Virus record (IMG/VR): IMGVR_UViG_3300034956_000309
Coordinates: 1 to 21,879 of that record
DNA: 21,879 nt
Reading direction: 5' to 3' (one strand)
DNA from: a virus
The notes under the pieces were generated by a model. It did not search any database. It was not told the DNA's origin and worked only from the letters and a program-made list of their open reading frames with translations. The translations under genes and the position numbers were made by a program. Shown here piece after piece: positions 6,595 through 12,767 of the stretch. Position 1 is the stretch's first letter. Every line of letters begins with the position of its first letter.

Positions 6595-6936
6595 TTATGC
6601 AGCGTCTTCTTTCATCAACTGTGCTACTAGTCGAGATGATTCGATTACAGACTGTTTAACTGCCTCTGACGCACTATTAGGCATACGTGCTAGCAGCTCT
6701 CGTTCGGCCTTAGAGTAAGCCACACCGGTGTCTTCAGCGATGTAGGCTGCTGTAGCTGTCACTGGTGACATGGCTAACTCACGCACTACTTGTGGTGTAG
6801 CGATGATGGCTTGGTTGAGTCCTGCTGAAGCGTTCACTAACTCACCACTGATGGTGGTGCTTAGAGTTCCTGCTACGTTCAACAAGTTGCCTGTTACGTT
6901 GTATAGATCTTTAACTACTGATTTGATTACGTTCAT
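6595..6936 (-). CDS. Hypothetical Ala-rich helical protein; first gene of the leftward operon (113 aa)
   Basis: A 113-residue protein rich in Ala, Ser, Thr and Val, probably made of amphipathic helices (LYNVTGNLLNVAGTLSTTIS at about 11-30; TATAAYIAEDTGVAYSKAER at about 60-79). There is no signal peptide or clear transmembrane helix. AAGGAAGT lies about 9 bases before the ATG. As the promoter-proximal gene of the leftward strand it is likely among the earliest expressed. No family is recognised. Confidence 0.75.
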   Translation of the reverse strand: MNVIKSVVKDLYNVTGNLLNVAGTLSTTISGELVNASAGLNQAIIATPQVVRELAMSPVTATAAYIAEDTGVAYSKAERELLARMPNSASEAVKQSVIESSRLVAQLMKEDAA

Positions 6937-6998
6937 GGTATTTACTTCCTTTTTTAATGGGTCCCATCCCAGGTATTGGGGGGGTATCCCGGTTGAGC

Positions 6999-7013
6999 TA
7001 GTCCACAGGACTA
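6999..7013. promoter_or_regulatory. Perfect 6-bp stem / 3-nt loop hairpin (candidate N4-type early promoter element)
   Basis: TAGTCC (6999-7004), loop ACA, GGACTA (7008-7013). N4 virion RNA polymerase promoters are known to be hairpins with 5-7 bp stems and 3-nt loops near the start of the early genes; this one lies 63 bp upstream of the first leftward gene. In N4 the template-strand loop has a central purine. Here the loop has central C on the plus strand and G on the minus strand, so the match is imperfect for leftward transcription. Confidence 0.4.
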
Positions 7014-7066
7014 TCTACTACCTCAGAACTTATAAAATATTTCCCACCAGATTTTGCTAAAATTAT

Positions 7067-7076
7067 ATTATAGTAA
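7067..7076 (-). promoter_or_regulatory. TTACTATAAT motif facing left
   Basis: On the minus strand this reads TTACTATAAT and includes a perfect TATAAT, but no sigma70 -35 box is present at 16-18 bp (the region reads AGCAAA or AAGCAA). The same core occurs on the plus strand at 7203-7212 and 7300-7309. It may be a promoter of the phage-encoded RNA polymerase, or an extended host -10 element. Confidence 0.35.
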
Positions 7077-7184
7077 TCGCCCTATGGAATTTGCTTTACG
7101 ATAAGCGTTCTGGAGCAGGGATCGGGTCACCGTTACGTTGCCCAACAGATATATAAAGGCAAAAATGCTAAGTCGTTGATAACG

Positions 7185-7212
7185 TTGGATACCGTAATTT
7201 GTTTACTATAAT
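7185..7212 (+). promoter_or_regulatory. Sigma70-like promoter TTGGAT-16-TATAAT
   Basis: The -35-like TTGGAT (7185-7190), a 16-bp spacer and a perfect -10 TATAAT (7207-7212) face the rightward genes. The -10 is embedded in the TTACTATAAT motif, so it could alternatively be a phage RNAP site. Confidence 0.5.
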
Positions 7213-7296
7213 TTACAATAGTTGTTACTAAAATAAATTTAAGCGTTTGGGTATATAAGTGGCATTAGATTTTAGTAAACACTATAAAAAGTAGCA

Positions 7297-7325
7297 TTGT
7301 TACTATAAAAGTGCTAAAGTAGGAT
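7297..7325 (+). promoter_or_regulatory. Sigma70-like promoter TTGTTA-17-TAGGAT
   Basis: TTGTTA (7297-7302), a 17-bp spacer and TAGGAT (7320-7325) end 28 bp before the ATG at 7354. The site overlaps the second copy of a tandem ACTATAAAA motif (7282 and 7303, 21 bp apart). Confidence 0.4.
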
Positions 7326-7353
7326 TTATATAAACGGTAAAGGATATTTAAGT

Positions 7354-7635
7354 ATGGCATTATCAACAGACCCAAGAGATATAACGATTACTATAAATAC
7401 TCAAGAGCTAAACACACTAAGGAAGTTTTGGAAGGATAACCACAACAGGAATGGTAATGAGCTAGTTCCGGAGGCTGAAAAAAGAGTCAATAAGAAAGCA
7501 GCAATAGAGGCTATAGACAAATTAGTTGCAGAGGCGCATAAATTTGCCAATATGAACGCAAGTGACAAATGTAAAGAATTTGCTGATGCGTCATTAGCTA
7601 TTGCTCAAGCAGTCCTGACTATGGAAAAGGTGTAG
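7354..7635 (+). CDS. Hypothetical protein (93 aa), first rightward gene
   Basis: A 93-residue, charged, mainly helical protein (RKFWKDNHNRNGNELVPEAE at about 23-42, then KKAAIEAIDKLVAEAHKFAN at about 47-66). AAAGGA lies about 9 bases before the ATG. It ends two bases before the GTG start of the RepL-like gene, so the two form a small operon. No family is recognised. Its position right at the divergent promoter region suggests early or regulatory expression. Confidence 0.8.
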   Translation: MALSTDPRDITITINTQELNTLRKFWKDNHNRNGNELVPEAEKRVNKKAAIEAIDKLVAEAHKFANMNASDKCKEFADASLAIAQAVLTMEKV

Positions 7636-7637
7636 TT

Positions 7638-8030
7638 GTGGAAGACACGTACAGCATTATCAATGACCGCACTGGGGAGATCATCCCGGTGGACATGTTT
7701 GTAGAACGCATACCGAAAATGTACTGGGAAAGATCCTATGCCAGAGTATTAGCTGAGTATATTGGTGTTGCAGGTACCGCTACAAACAAGGTGCTGGCGT
7801 GGCTGATTAAGAACAAGGACAGTAACAATCGTATTATTGGTACGTTTGCTGTTATCGCTAAAGAGTGTGGTACGACAGTGCCAACAGTTTCTACTTTGTT
7901 TCAGAAGCTGTATAAAAGTGAGCTGTTGAAGAAGGTTCATAATGGTGTTTATATGCTGTCACCTAGTTTACTTAGGCATGGTGGACAAAATAAAGGTGCA
8001 GTCTTGTTCAAAAAGTGGGATGATTGTTAA
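7638..8030 (+). CDS. RepL-like winged-helix DNA-binding protein
   Basis: A 130-residue protein with a winged helix-turn-helix of the plasmid RepL type: WLIKNKDSNNRIIGTFAVIA (about 55-74), the recognition-helix region TTVPTVSTLFQKLYKSELLK (about 79-98), and the wing HNGVYMLSPSLL followed by a short basic end. RepL-family proteins start replication of small plasmids, but phage and gammaproteobacterial relatives are often only annotated as regulators. The start is a GTG with AGGTG 5 bases upstream and a two-base gap from the previous gene. A role in initiating phage replication or in controlling the nearby divergent promoters is inference. Confidence 0.8.
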   Translation: MEDTYSIINDRTGEIIPVDMFVERIPKMYWERSYARVLAEYIGVAGTATNKVLAWLIKNKDSNNRIIGTFAVIAKECGTTVPTVSTLFQKLYKSELLKKVHNGVYMLSPSLLRHGGQNKGAVLFKKWDDC

Positions 8031-8072
8031 TAGGAACTTACCCGACAGTAGTTCAAGTAGTAAAATTTTTAT

Positions 8073-8148
8073 CTTGGTATAGCTGAGTTTGGTTTAGCAC
8101 TGCGTTTGGGGCGCAGAGACAGGGGTTCAAATCCTCTTACCGAGACCA
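8073..8148 (+). tRNA. tRNA-Pro (UGG)
   Basis: Cloverleaf drawn by hand: acceptor CTTGGTA/TACCGAG, anticodon stem CTGCG/CGCAG with loop TTTGGGG (anticodon TGG), T arm AGGGG-TTCAAAT-CCTCT, and encoded CCA. G37 fits a proline tRNA. Confidence 0.92.
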
Positions 8149-8155
8149 CTATTTC

Positions 8156-8240
8156 GCCTGTATGATGGAACTGGTATACATGACGGTCTTAGAAACCGTT
8201 GCCGCAAGGCGTGTAGGTTCGACTCCTACTGCAGGCACCA
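8156..8240 (+). tRNA. tRNA-Leu (UAG)
   Basis: Acceptor GCCTGTA/TGCAGGC, anticodon stem ACGGT/ACCGT with loop CTTAGAA (anticodon TAG, reads CUA), long variable arm (GCCGCAAGGC), T loop TTCGACT, and encoded CCA. The long variable arm is as expected for leucine. Confidence 0.92.
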
Positions 8241-8246
8241 TATTTA

Positions 8247-8332
8247 GGAAGGCTCGCATAATTAGTATTGCACCTCCTTGCTAAGGAGACATCAGAAAGG
8301 GTATGCAGGTTCGAGTCCTGCGCTTTCCGCCA
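8247..8332 (+). tRNA. tRNA-Ser (GCU)
   Basis: Acceptor GGAAGGC/GCTTTCC with one G-U pair, anticodon stem CTCC/GGAG with loop TTGCTAA (anticodon GCT, reads AGC/AGU), long variable region, T arm GCAGG-TTCGAGT-CCTGC, discriminator G and encoded CCA, all typical of serine. Confidence 0.92.
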
Positions 8333-8346
8333 TTTTTACAAGTACC

Positions 8347-8423
8347 GGGCCTTTAGCTTAGTTGGTTAAAGCAGCTGACTCATAATCGGAAGACCGTTGG
8401 TTCAAGTCCAGCAAGGCCCACCA
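8347..8423 (+). tRNA. tRNA-Met or tRNA-Ile2 (CAU)
   Basis: Acceptor GGGCCTT/AAGGCCC, anticodon loop CTCATAA (anticodon CAT), T loop TTCAAGT, and encoded CCA. The anticodon alone cannot separate elongator Met from lysidine-modified Ile(AUA). The first acceptor pair is G-C, so it is not a typical bacterial initiator. Confidence 0.9.
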
Positions 8424-8429
8424 TACATA

Positions 8430-8511
8430 GGGAAGTATGCTACAAGGTGTGGCAGCGGGTTGTAAACCCGTGGCGTAAGCACGAATGGTTCGATTCCATT
8501 ACTTCCCACCA
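8430..8511 (+). tRNA. tRNA-Tyr (GUA)
   Basis: Acceptor GGGAAGT/ACTTCCC, anticodon stem CGGG/CCCG with loop TTGTAAA (anticodon GTA), extended variable arm as in bacterial tRNA-Tyr, T arm AATGG-TTCGATT-CCATT, and encoded CCA. Confidence 0.92.
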
Positions 8512-8692
8512 TTTTAATACGCCCACCAAGCCTATCGTAGAAGCTCAAATTGCGTGGGCTATCCCAAAACCCCTCCTTCCCCTTACTTTACACTTAGCTC
8601 TACGGACATGCTTGCGTAATTGTTGCGTTATTGACTACGAAAAGTACATAGTGTACTATCAATTTTTTGAATAACCTTAACAGGAATCAAGT
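8512..8692. other. Non-coding segment after the tRNA cluster
   Basis: No gene is seen. It starts with GCCCACCA at 8521, which looks like a stray tRNA 3' end, and GCCCAC/GTGGGC form a distant 6-bp inverted repeat (8521-8526 and 8544-8549 region). The right half carries a sigma70-like promoter for the Tad2-like gene. Confidence 0.45.
8631..8660 (+). promoter_or_regulatory. Sigma70-like promoter TTGACT-18-TACTAT
   Basis: TTGACT (8631-8636) matches the -35 consensus at five of six bases. After an 18-bp spacer, TACTAT (8655-8660) matches the -10 at five of six. It ends 32 bp before the ATG at 8693, and AGGAATC provides a ribosome binding site. It likely drives the Tad2-like gene and perhaps the packaging genes with host RNA polymerase. 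Confidence 0.6.
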
Positions 8693-9199
8693 ATGCAACA
8701 ATTTATAGGTACTAAAATAGTAAACGCTAAGCCAATGGATCGTTATGACTACGTTACTTTACGTGGTTGGGGGTTGCCGGCAGATGAAGACGGTACAGAT
8801 GAAGGGTACTTAGTTGAGTACTTAGATGGTGGTAAATCTAACGTTGAAGGTTTTTCAGGTTATGTAAGCTGGTCACCTAAAGAAGTATTCATTAACGCAT
8901 ATAGCACTTCAGGTAGTTTAACATTTGGTGATGCTCTTATAGTTCTGAAAGCAGGTGGTAAGGTTGCCCGGGCAGGTTGGAATGGTAAAGGCATGTGGCT
9001 TGTTCTAGTTCCAGGTACTCCTAATATCGTACCACGTAAGGGTAGCCCGTATAGTGATGCAGGTGTAACTGAAGAAGTTGAGATCCTTAGCCACATTGAC
9101 ATGTACACAGTTAACTCTGCTGGGCGTAGAGCAATGCTACCGGGTTGGCTAGCTAGTCAGACAGACATGCTGTCCTCCGATTGGTGTATCGTAGACTAA
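8693..9199 (+). CDS. Tad2/DUF2829-domain protein (candidate Thoeris anti-defence)
   Basis: A 168-residue, two-domain protein. Residues 1-73 form a domain often fused to this family (NAKPMDRYDYVTLRGW at 11-26, EGYLVEYLDGGKSNVEGFSG at 37-56, SWSPKEVF at 59-66). Residues 75-168 form a DUF2829/Tad2 domain: LTFGDAL at 76-82, KVARAGWNGKGMWL at 90-103, HIDMYT at 134-139, and PGWLASQTDMLSSDW at 150-164. Tad2 proteins are known to sequester the signalling molecule of the Thoeris defence system; that this one does so is inference from the domain. It has its own upstream promoter. Many phages carry the family, so the call is firm for the domain and moderate for the function. Confidence 0.9.
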   Translation: MQQFIGTKIVNAKPMDRYDYVTLRGWGLPADEDGTDEGYLVEYLDGGKSNVEGFSGYVSWSPKEVFINAYSTSGSLTFGDALIVLKAGGKVARAGWNGKGMWLVLVPGTPNIVPRKGSPYSDAGVTEEVEILSHIDMYTVNSAGRRAMLPGWLASQTDMLSSDWCIVD

Positions 9200-9202
9200 C
9201 CT

Positions 9203-9673
9203 ATGTTCGCTACAAGGCGTAAATCAGACGTGTCCAGTAAAGATGGACTTGGGCGCGTCTACATACTTGAGATCAGACTTAACAATAACGAAGTCATCCA
9301 TAAAATTGGTATGTGTAAAGCACCAAGGTCTACGGACAGGATGATGGAGATACTTAGATCTTGGTTCCAGGCCTATCGTTATGTGCCTAATACCAGGTGC
9401 CGGCTAGACTTTGAAACTGGTGTGCCACTACTTCTTGAAAAGCATCTACACCAAGTTCTTAGTGAGTGGAAGTGGGTGCCGGACAAGAAAGTAGACGGTG
9501 GCCAAGAGATGTTCAAAGACATAGACGTAGAGGAAGTCATTAGCTACGTTAAAGACTTTGATTATAATTTATTATTGAAAGGCGTTAATGCCATAAGCAC
9601 TGACGACCTTGACTACATTAGATCTAAGATTCCAGCTGAAGAGTTTGACTTAGACGAAGACATAGCGTTTTAG
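9203..9673 (+). CDS. T5orf172/MUG113-type (GIY-YIG-like) protein
   Basis: A 156-residue protein. GRVYILEI at 17-24 and HKIGMCK at 33-39 replace the GIY and YIG strands. R46 and the helix bearing E79 and H81 (LLEKHLHQVL) follow, then GGQEMF at 99-104. This order fits the T5orf172/MUG113 group within the GIY-YIG nuclease superfamily, whose members include DNA-binding proteins and nucleases. The GIY motif is degenerate (VYI), so catalytic activity is uncertain. The ATG lies 3 bases after the Tad2-like stop and has no good ribosome binding site, suggesting coupled translation. Its place just before the terminase genes hints at a role in packaging or DNA processing, but this is inference. Confidence 0.7.
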   Translation: MFATRRKSDVSSKDGLGRVYILEIRLNNNEVIHKIGMCKAPRSTDRMMEILRSWFQAYRYVPNTRCRLDFETGVPLLLEKHLHQVLSEWKWVPDKKVDGGQEMFKDIDVEEVISYVKDFDYNLLLKGVNAISTDDLDYIRSKIPAEEFDLDEDIAF

Positions 9674-9682
9674 GACAATACA

Positions 9683-10486
9683 ATGGCATTACCAGCAACA
9701 GCAGAACGTGCAATAGACGCAAGATTAGACATAAAAGTGCTACAGGCACAATTGTCTGCCAAACAAAAGAACATGATTACCGATGACACGGTAGCTGAGC
9801 TGACCAAGTTAGCTAACGATCCTGACTACGGTGAGGAGTTCCTTGACGTTTACCGGGATCACCTGAATATCCTGGGTTCTAACAGCAAATATACGACAAA
9901 TGGCTACATGTCTGCAGTGAAATTCTTCTCACTGACAGAAGCCGGCAACAACATTACTGATTCGTACATCATTGTGTTTCCTGAACGACTTAAGTCACGT
10001 ACAGATCGTGGACAATCTAAGGCAGACATTCGTGGTGAAGCTTCACGGTACAATAGTACTGCATTAGTTAACGAGATCCGTAAAGTTGCAAGCATTCCTA
10101 TTCAGCTTATCCACCGGCACTTACTGCATGAGGCCATATTAGAACAAGCAGACTTAATGCGTAATGCTCGTTCTGAGATGGTACGTCAGAAAGCTGGTGA
10201 GGTTCTGATAAAAGAACTTAAGCCTACAGAAGATAACGTATTAAGTATCAGAGTTGAAGATGGTGCCAAGTCTGCTATTGCCTCTCTACAGGAAGCAACT
10301 GAGAAACTTATTATTAAGGAACAGCAGAGCATTCAAGCCGGTGTTTCTATCACAAGTATTATCGAAGCTAAGATTGTACAACCAGAACAGGATGCTGATG
10401 AAACTGCTTATGATGCAGAATTTGAAGAGATTGTTGACGTGGTACCTGAAGAAGAACCTAAGTCTGACGCAAAGTGGGAGTTTTAA
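9683..10486 (+). CDS. Probable terminase small subunit
   Basis: A 267-residue protein directly upstream of the large terminase, its stop TAA sharing a base with the terminase ATG (TAATG). The N-terminal third is helical and could bind DNA. Residues about 123-180 (YNSTALVNEIRKVASIPIQL, then HRHLLHEAILEQADLMRNAR and AGEVLIKELK) resemble the helical core of small terminase-like proteins of podoviruses. The C-terminus is very acidic (from about 234: EQDADETAYDAEFEEIVDVV), which small terminases often use to contact the large subunit. In N4 the equivalent position is held by gp69, whose role I cannot confirm from memory. The call rests mainly on context. Confidence 0.6.
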   Translation: MALPATAERAIDARLDIKVLQAQLSAKQKNMITDDTVAELTKLANDPDYGEEFLDVYRDHLNILGSNSKYTTNGYMSAVKFFSLTEAGNNITDSYIIVFPERLKSRTDRGQSKADIRGEASRYNSTALVNEIRKVASIPIQLIHRHLLHEAILEQADLMRNARSEMVRQKAGEVLIKELKPTEDNVLSIRVEDGAKSAIASLQEATEKLIIKEQQSIQAGVSITSIIEAKIVQPEQDADETAYDAEFEEIVDVVPEEEPKSDAKWEF

Positions 10487-12108
10487 TGGCAACTGCAGAA
10501 GCTGTAGAAGAACTTGAACAAGCCACTGTTGACTTTGAGAAGCTGCTGAACCTAATTGATTACACCCGGTTTGACTCTGGTTATGTGCCTAGTAGATTCG
10601 CCTTAAAGTTCATAGCGTTTATCAAACTAGTTAACGGATCTATGGGTGAAGAGAACACCTCTCCTCTGTTCCACTATGACATGTTAGATACGCTCACAGA
10701 ATCAAGGCAGAACCTGTTTGTTTGCTTCCGTGGAGGCGCTAAGACTTCCGTGATACACGAATACATGTTTCTGTATATCGCCGTATACGGGCAGGTAGAC
10801 GGGTTTGGTGAGGTTGATGTTGCCATGTACGTAGCTGACACAATAGACAACGGTATCAAGTCTATGAGGCAGAACTTACAGTACAGGTGGGATCACTCAC
10901 CATTTATGCAAAAGTATGTCCCTTATACTAAATTTATTGATTCTGAGTGGGAGTTCCAAAACGCTGACGGTAAGATGTTCTTCGTCAAAGGGTTTGGTGC
11001 TAATACCGGTGTACGTGGATTTAAAAAGTATGGTCAACGTCCCACTTGGTTGGGCTTAGATGACCTTATGTCGGACAAGAACGCTGAGTCTGCAACGATT
11101 GTAGAGGACATAAAGAAAGTTCTGTACCGTGCAGCACGTCAGTGTCTACATCCTAAAAAGCGTATGATTAACTGGACAGGTACACCGTTTAATAAACAAG
11201 ACCCTCTGTATGAAGCAGCAGAATCAAAGTCCTGGAACACCAAGATCTACCCTCTGTGTGAGAAGTTCCCATGTACCGAGGAAGAATTTAAAGGTGCTTG
11301 GGAAAACCGGTTCCCTTATACGTTCGTTAAACATGAGTACGAAAGTTTGAAAGAGAGTGGTGAGTTAGCTGCATTTGACCAGGAGTTAATGCTACGTATA
11401 ACGAGTGATGAAGATCGCTTAGTTAATGATGACGACTTGGTGTGGTACAGCCGTAAAGACGTTCTGAAGAACAAAGGCAGCTACAACTGGTATATCACTA
11501 CTGACTTCGCAACTACAGACGGTGCTAAGTCTGACTACAGCGTAATATCTGTATGGGCATACAACAACAATGGAGACTGGTTATTGGTAGACGGTATGAT
11601 AGGCCAACAGCTTATGGACAAGACATTGGCAGACTTATTCAAGTATGTGTCCATGTACAAGCCGTTAGAAGTTGGTGTAGAAGCTAGTGGGCAACAAGGT
11701 GGATTCATAGCTTGGATTAAAGCTGAGATGATAAAGAAGAACGTATTCTTTAACCTGGCTAAAGGACACGACAGTAAAAAAGAAGGTATCGTACCCAAGT
11801 CAAAGAAAATTGCACGATTCATGCAGTTCATGCCTATAATATCTGCTAAGAAGCTACTACTTCCTGAAGAGATGAAAAGCTCTAAGTATATGGTAGAATT
11901 GCTGGAAGAGCTTAGGTTTGTTACTAAGAAAGGATTCAAGTCAAAGCATGATGACGTAGCTGATACTCTATCTATGTTGACTGAACTTAGCCCGTTTGCT
12001 CCTAGTGAAGAAACAACAACAGAATATGTGCAGAACGAAGAAGGAACTTTTGCAACATTTCCTGATGATGACGAGCTGGATAGCGGGTATAATAGTACAG
12101 TATTTTAG
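10486..12108 (+). CDS. terL: Terminase large subunit (N4 gp68-like)
   Basis: A 540-residue packaging motor ATPase and nuclease. The start is placed at the ATG at 10486 (MATAEAVEELEQ), with GTGGGAG upstream, rather than a GTG four codons earlier. ATPase domain: Walker A-like FRGGAKTS at 81-88, Walker B WLGLDDL at 188-194, coupling motif WTGTP at 230-234. Nuclease domain of RNase H fold: D340 in ITTDFATT, E399 in GVEASG and D490 in HDDVAD as the acidic triad. Blocks such as GANTGVRGFKKYGQRP (171-186), ESATIVEDIKKVLYRA and FPCTEEEF match my memory of N4-like terminases better than T7 gp19. It would cut and fill concatemeric DNA together with the upstream small subunit. Confidence 0.93.
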   Translation: MATAEAVEELEQATVDFEKLLNLIDYTRFDSGYVPSRFALKFIAFIKLVNGSMGEENTSPLFHYDMLDTLTESRQNLFVCFRGGAKTSVIHEYMFLYIAVYGQVDGFGEVDVAMYVADTIDNGIKSMRQNLQYRWDHSPFMQKYVPYTKFIDSEWEFQNADGKMFFVKGFGANTGVRGFKKYGQRPTWLGLDDLMSDKNAESATIVEDIKKVLYRAARQCLHPKKRMINWTGTPFNKQDPLYEAAESKSWNTKIYPLCEKFPCTEEEFKGAWENRFPYTFVKHEYESLKESGELAAFDQELMLRITSDEDRLVNDDDLVWYSRKDVLKNKGSYNWYITTDFATTDGAKSDYSVISVWAYNNNGDWLLVDGMIGQQLMDKTLADLFKYVSMYKPLEVGVEASGQQGGFIAWIKAEMIKKNVFFNLAKGHDSKKEGIVPKSKKIARFMQFMPIISAKKLLLPEEMKSSKYMVELLEELRFVTKKGFKSKHDDVADTLSMLTELSPFAPSEETTTEYVQNEEGTFATFPDDDELDSGYNSTVF

Positions 12109-12129
12109 AGTACAGTATGGTAGTATAAT
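12087..12129 (+). promoter_or_regulatory. Nested repeats / possible promoter before the adaptor gene
   Basis: GTATAAT occurs at 12087-12093 and 12123-12129, and between them TACAGTAT occurs twice (12096-12103 and 12111-12118). The second GTATAAT could be a -10, ending 20 bp before the ATG at 12150, but no good -35 is present. This is a candidate late promoter for a non-sigma70 or activated system. Confidence 0.35.
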
Positions 12130-12149
12130 TAAAATTTAAAGGTTACACG

Positions 12150-12767
12150 ATGCTAGTAAGCGAAATTATAAACTTAGCGAGTAGCTCAGAGCTTAGGCAG
12201 TTATCTGTCAGGACTGATACAAATGCAGTTATCGGGTTTATAAACCTCGGTATGCTAGAACTCCATAAGCGTTTTACCTTAAAAGCTGAAGAAGCTATTA
12301 TTACCTTACAAGACGGTAAGACTCTTTACACTTTAGATGGTACTGATACAGACGTGAGTATCACAAATCCAGATAACTTCCTTATCGCTATAGAGTGTTA
12401 CGATGAGTCTGGTAAGCTAGTTCCTGTTAACGACGAAAGAAATCTATTAGGTATAATGACCCCTAGTTATAATACAATTGAAGTCATTAACGTCACAGAT
12501 GGTGCAAAGCTTAGCGTTATATACAGATCGTCAGTGCCATTTTCTACAGCAGTAACAGACAACGTAGCGTTACCACCACAACTTTTGGAATCTCTACTAC
12601 ACTACATAGGTTATAGGGGTAACACCACTGTATCTGCTGATATTAAGGCAGAAAACAACACACACTACATGAGGTTTGACCAAAGTTGTCAACGAGTAAT
12701 AGACCAAGGTTTAGTGCTTTCTGACGATATGGAATCTTACAAATTTGACCAAAGAGGTTTTGTCTGA
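12150..12767 (+). CDS. Head-tail adaptor/connector-like protein
   Basis: A 205-residue protein beginning MLVSEIINLASSSELRQLSV, followed by DTNAVIGFINLGMLELHKRF (about 23-42) and EEAIITLQDGKTLYTL (about 47-62). This pattern of a helix start, an asparagine-rich helix with many small repeats, then a beta strand ending in LYTL is typical of gp6-like or DUF6682-type adaptor proteins that bridge portal and tail in short-tailed phages. The position just after the large terminase fits N4 gp67. AAAGG lies about 9 bases before the ATG. The stop overlaps the next start (TGATG). The assignment is from pattern memory and context; a tail-tube role remains possible. Confidence 0.6.
   Translation: MLVSEIINLASSSELRQLSVRTDTNAVIGFINLGMLELHKRFTLKAEEAIITLQDGKTLYTLDGTDTDVSITNPDNFLIAIECYDESGKLVPVNDERNLLGIMTPSYNTIEVINVTDGAKLSVIYRSSVPFSTAVTDNVALPPQLLESLLHYIGYRGNTTVSADIKAENNTHYMRFDQSCQRVIDQGLVLSDDMESYKFDQRGFV

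Larger units (their letters stand above)
6937..7353. other. Divergent control region (417 bp, gene-free)
   Basis: This is the only place in the window where transcription diverges. It holds a GC-rich block with a run of seven G (6978-6984), a perfect 3-nt-loop hairpin, an AT-rich half with repeated TTACTATAA and ATATAAnnGG motifs, and two sigma70-like promoters facing right. Only trivial ORFs start here. It probably contains the early leftward promoter(s) and the promoter(s) for the rightward genes. Confidence 0.7.

Noticed and set aside
6770-7060. 96-codon plus-strand open frame running into the control region
   Set aside because: Mostly antisense to the gene at 6595-6936, with no ribosome binding site; the remainder lies in the GC-rich hairpin block.
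8447-8674. 75-codon plus-strand open frame
   Set aside because: It starts inside tRNA-Tyr and crosses the promoter at 8631-8660; the protein has no recognisable features.
10474-10488. GTG start for the terminase at 10474
   Set aside because: The ATG at 10486 has the better spaced GTGGGAG site and the TAATG overlap typical of this genome.
11535-11939. 134-codon minus-strand open frame
   Set aside because: Antisense to the nuclease domain of the large terminase; its composition mirrors that gene.
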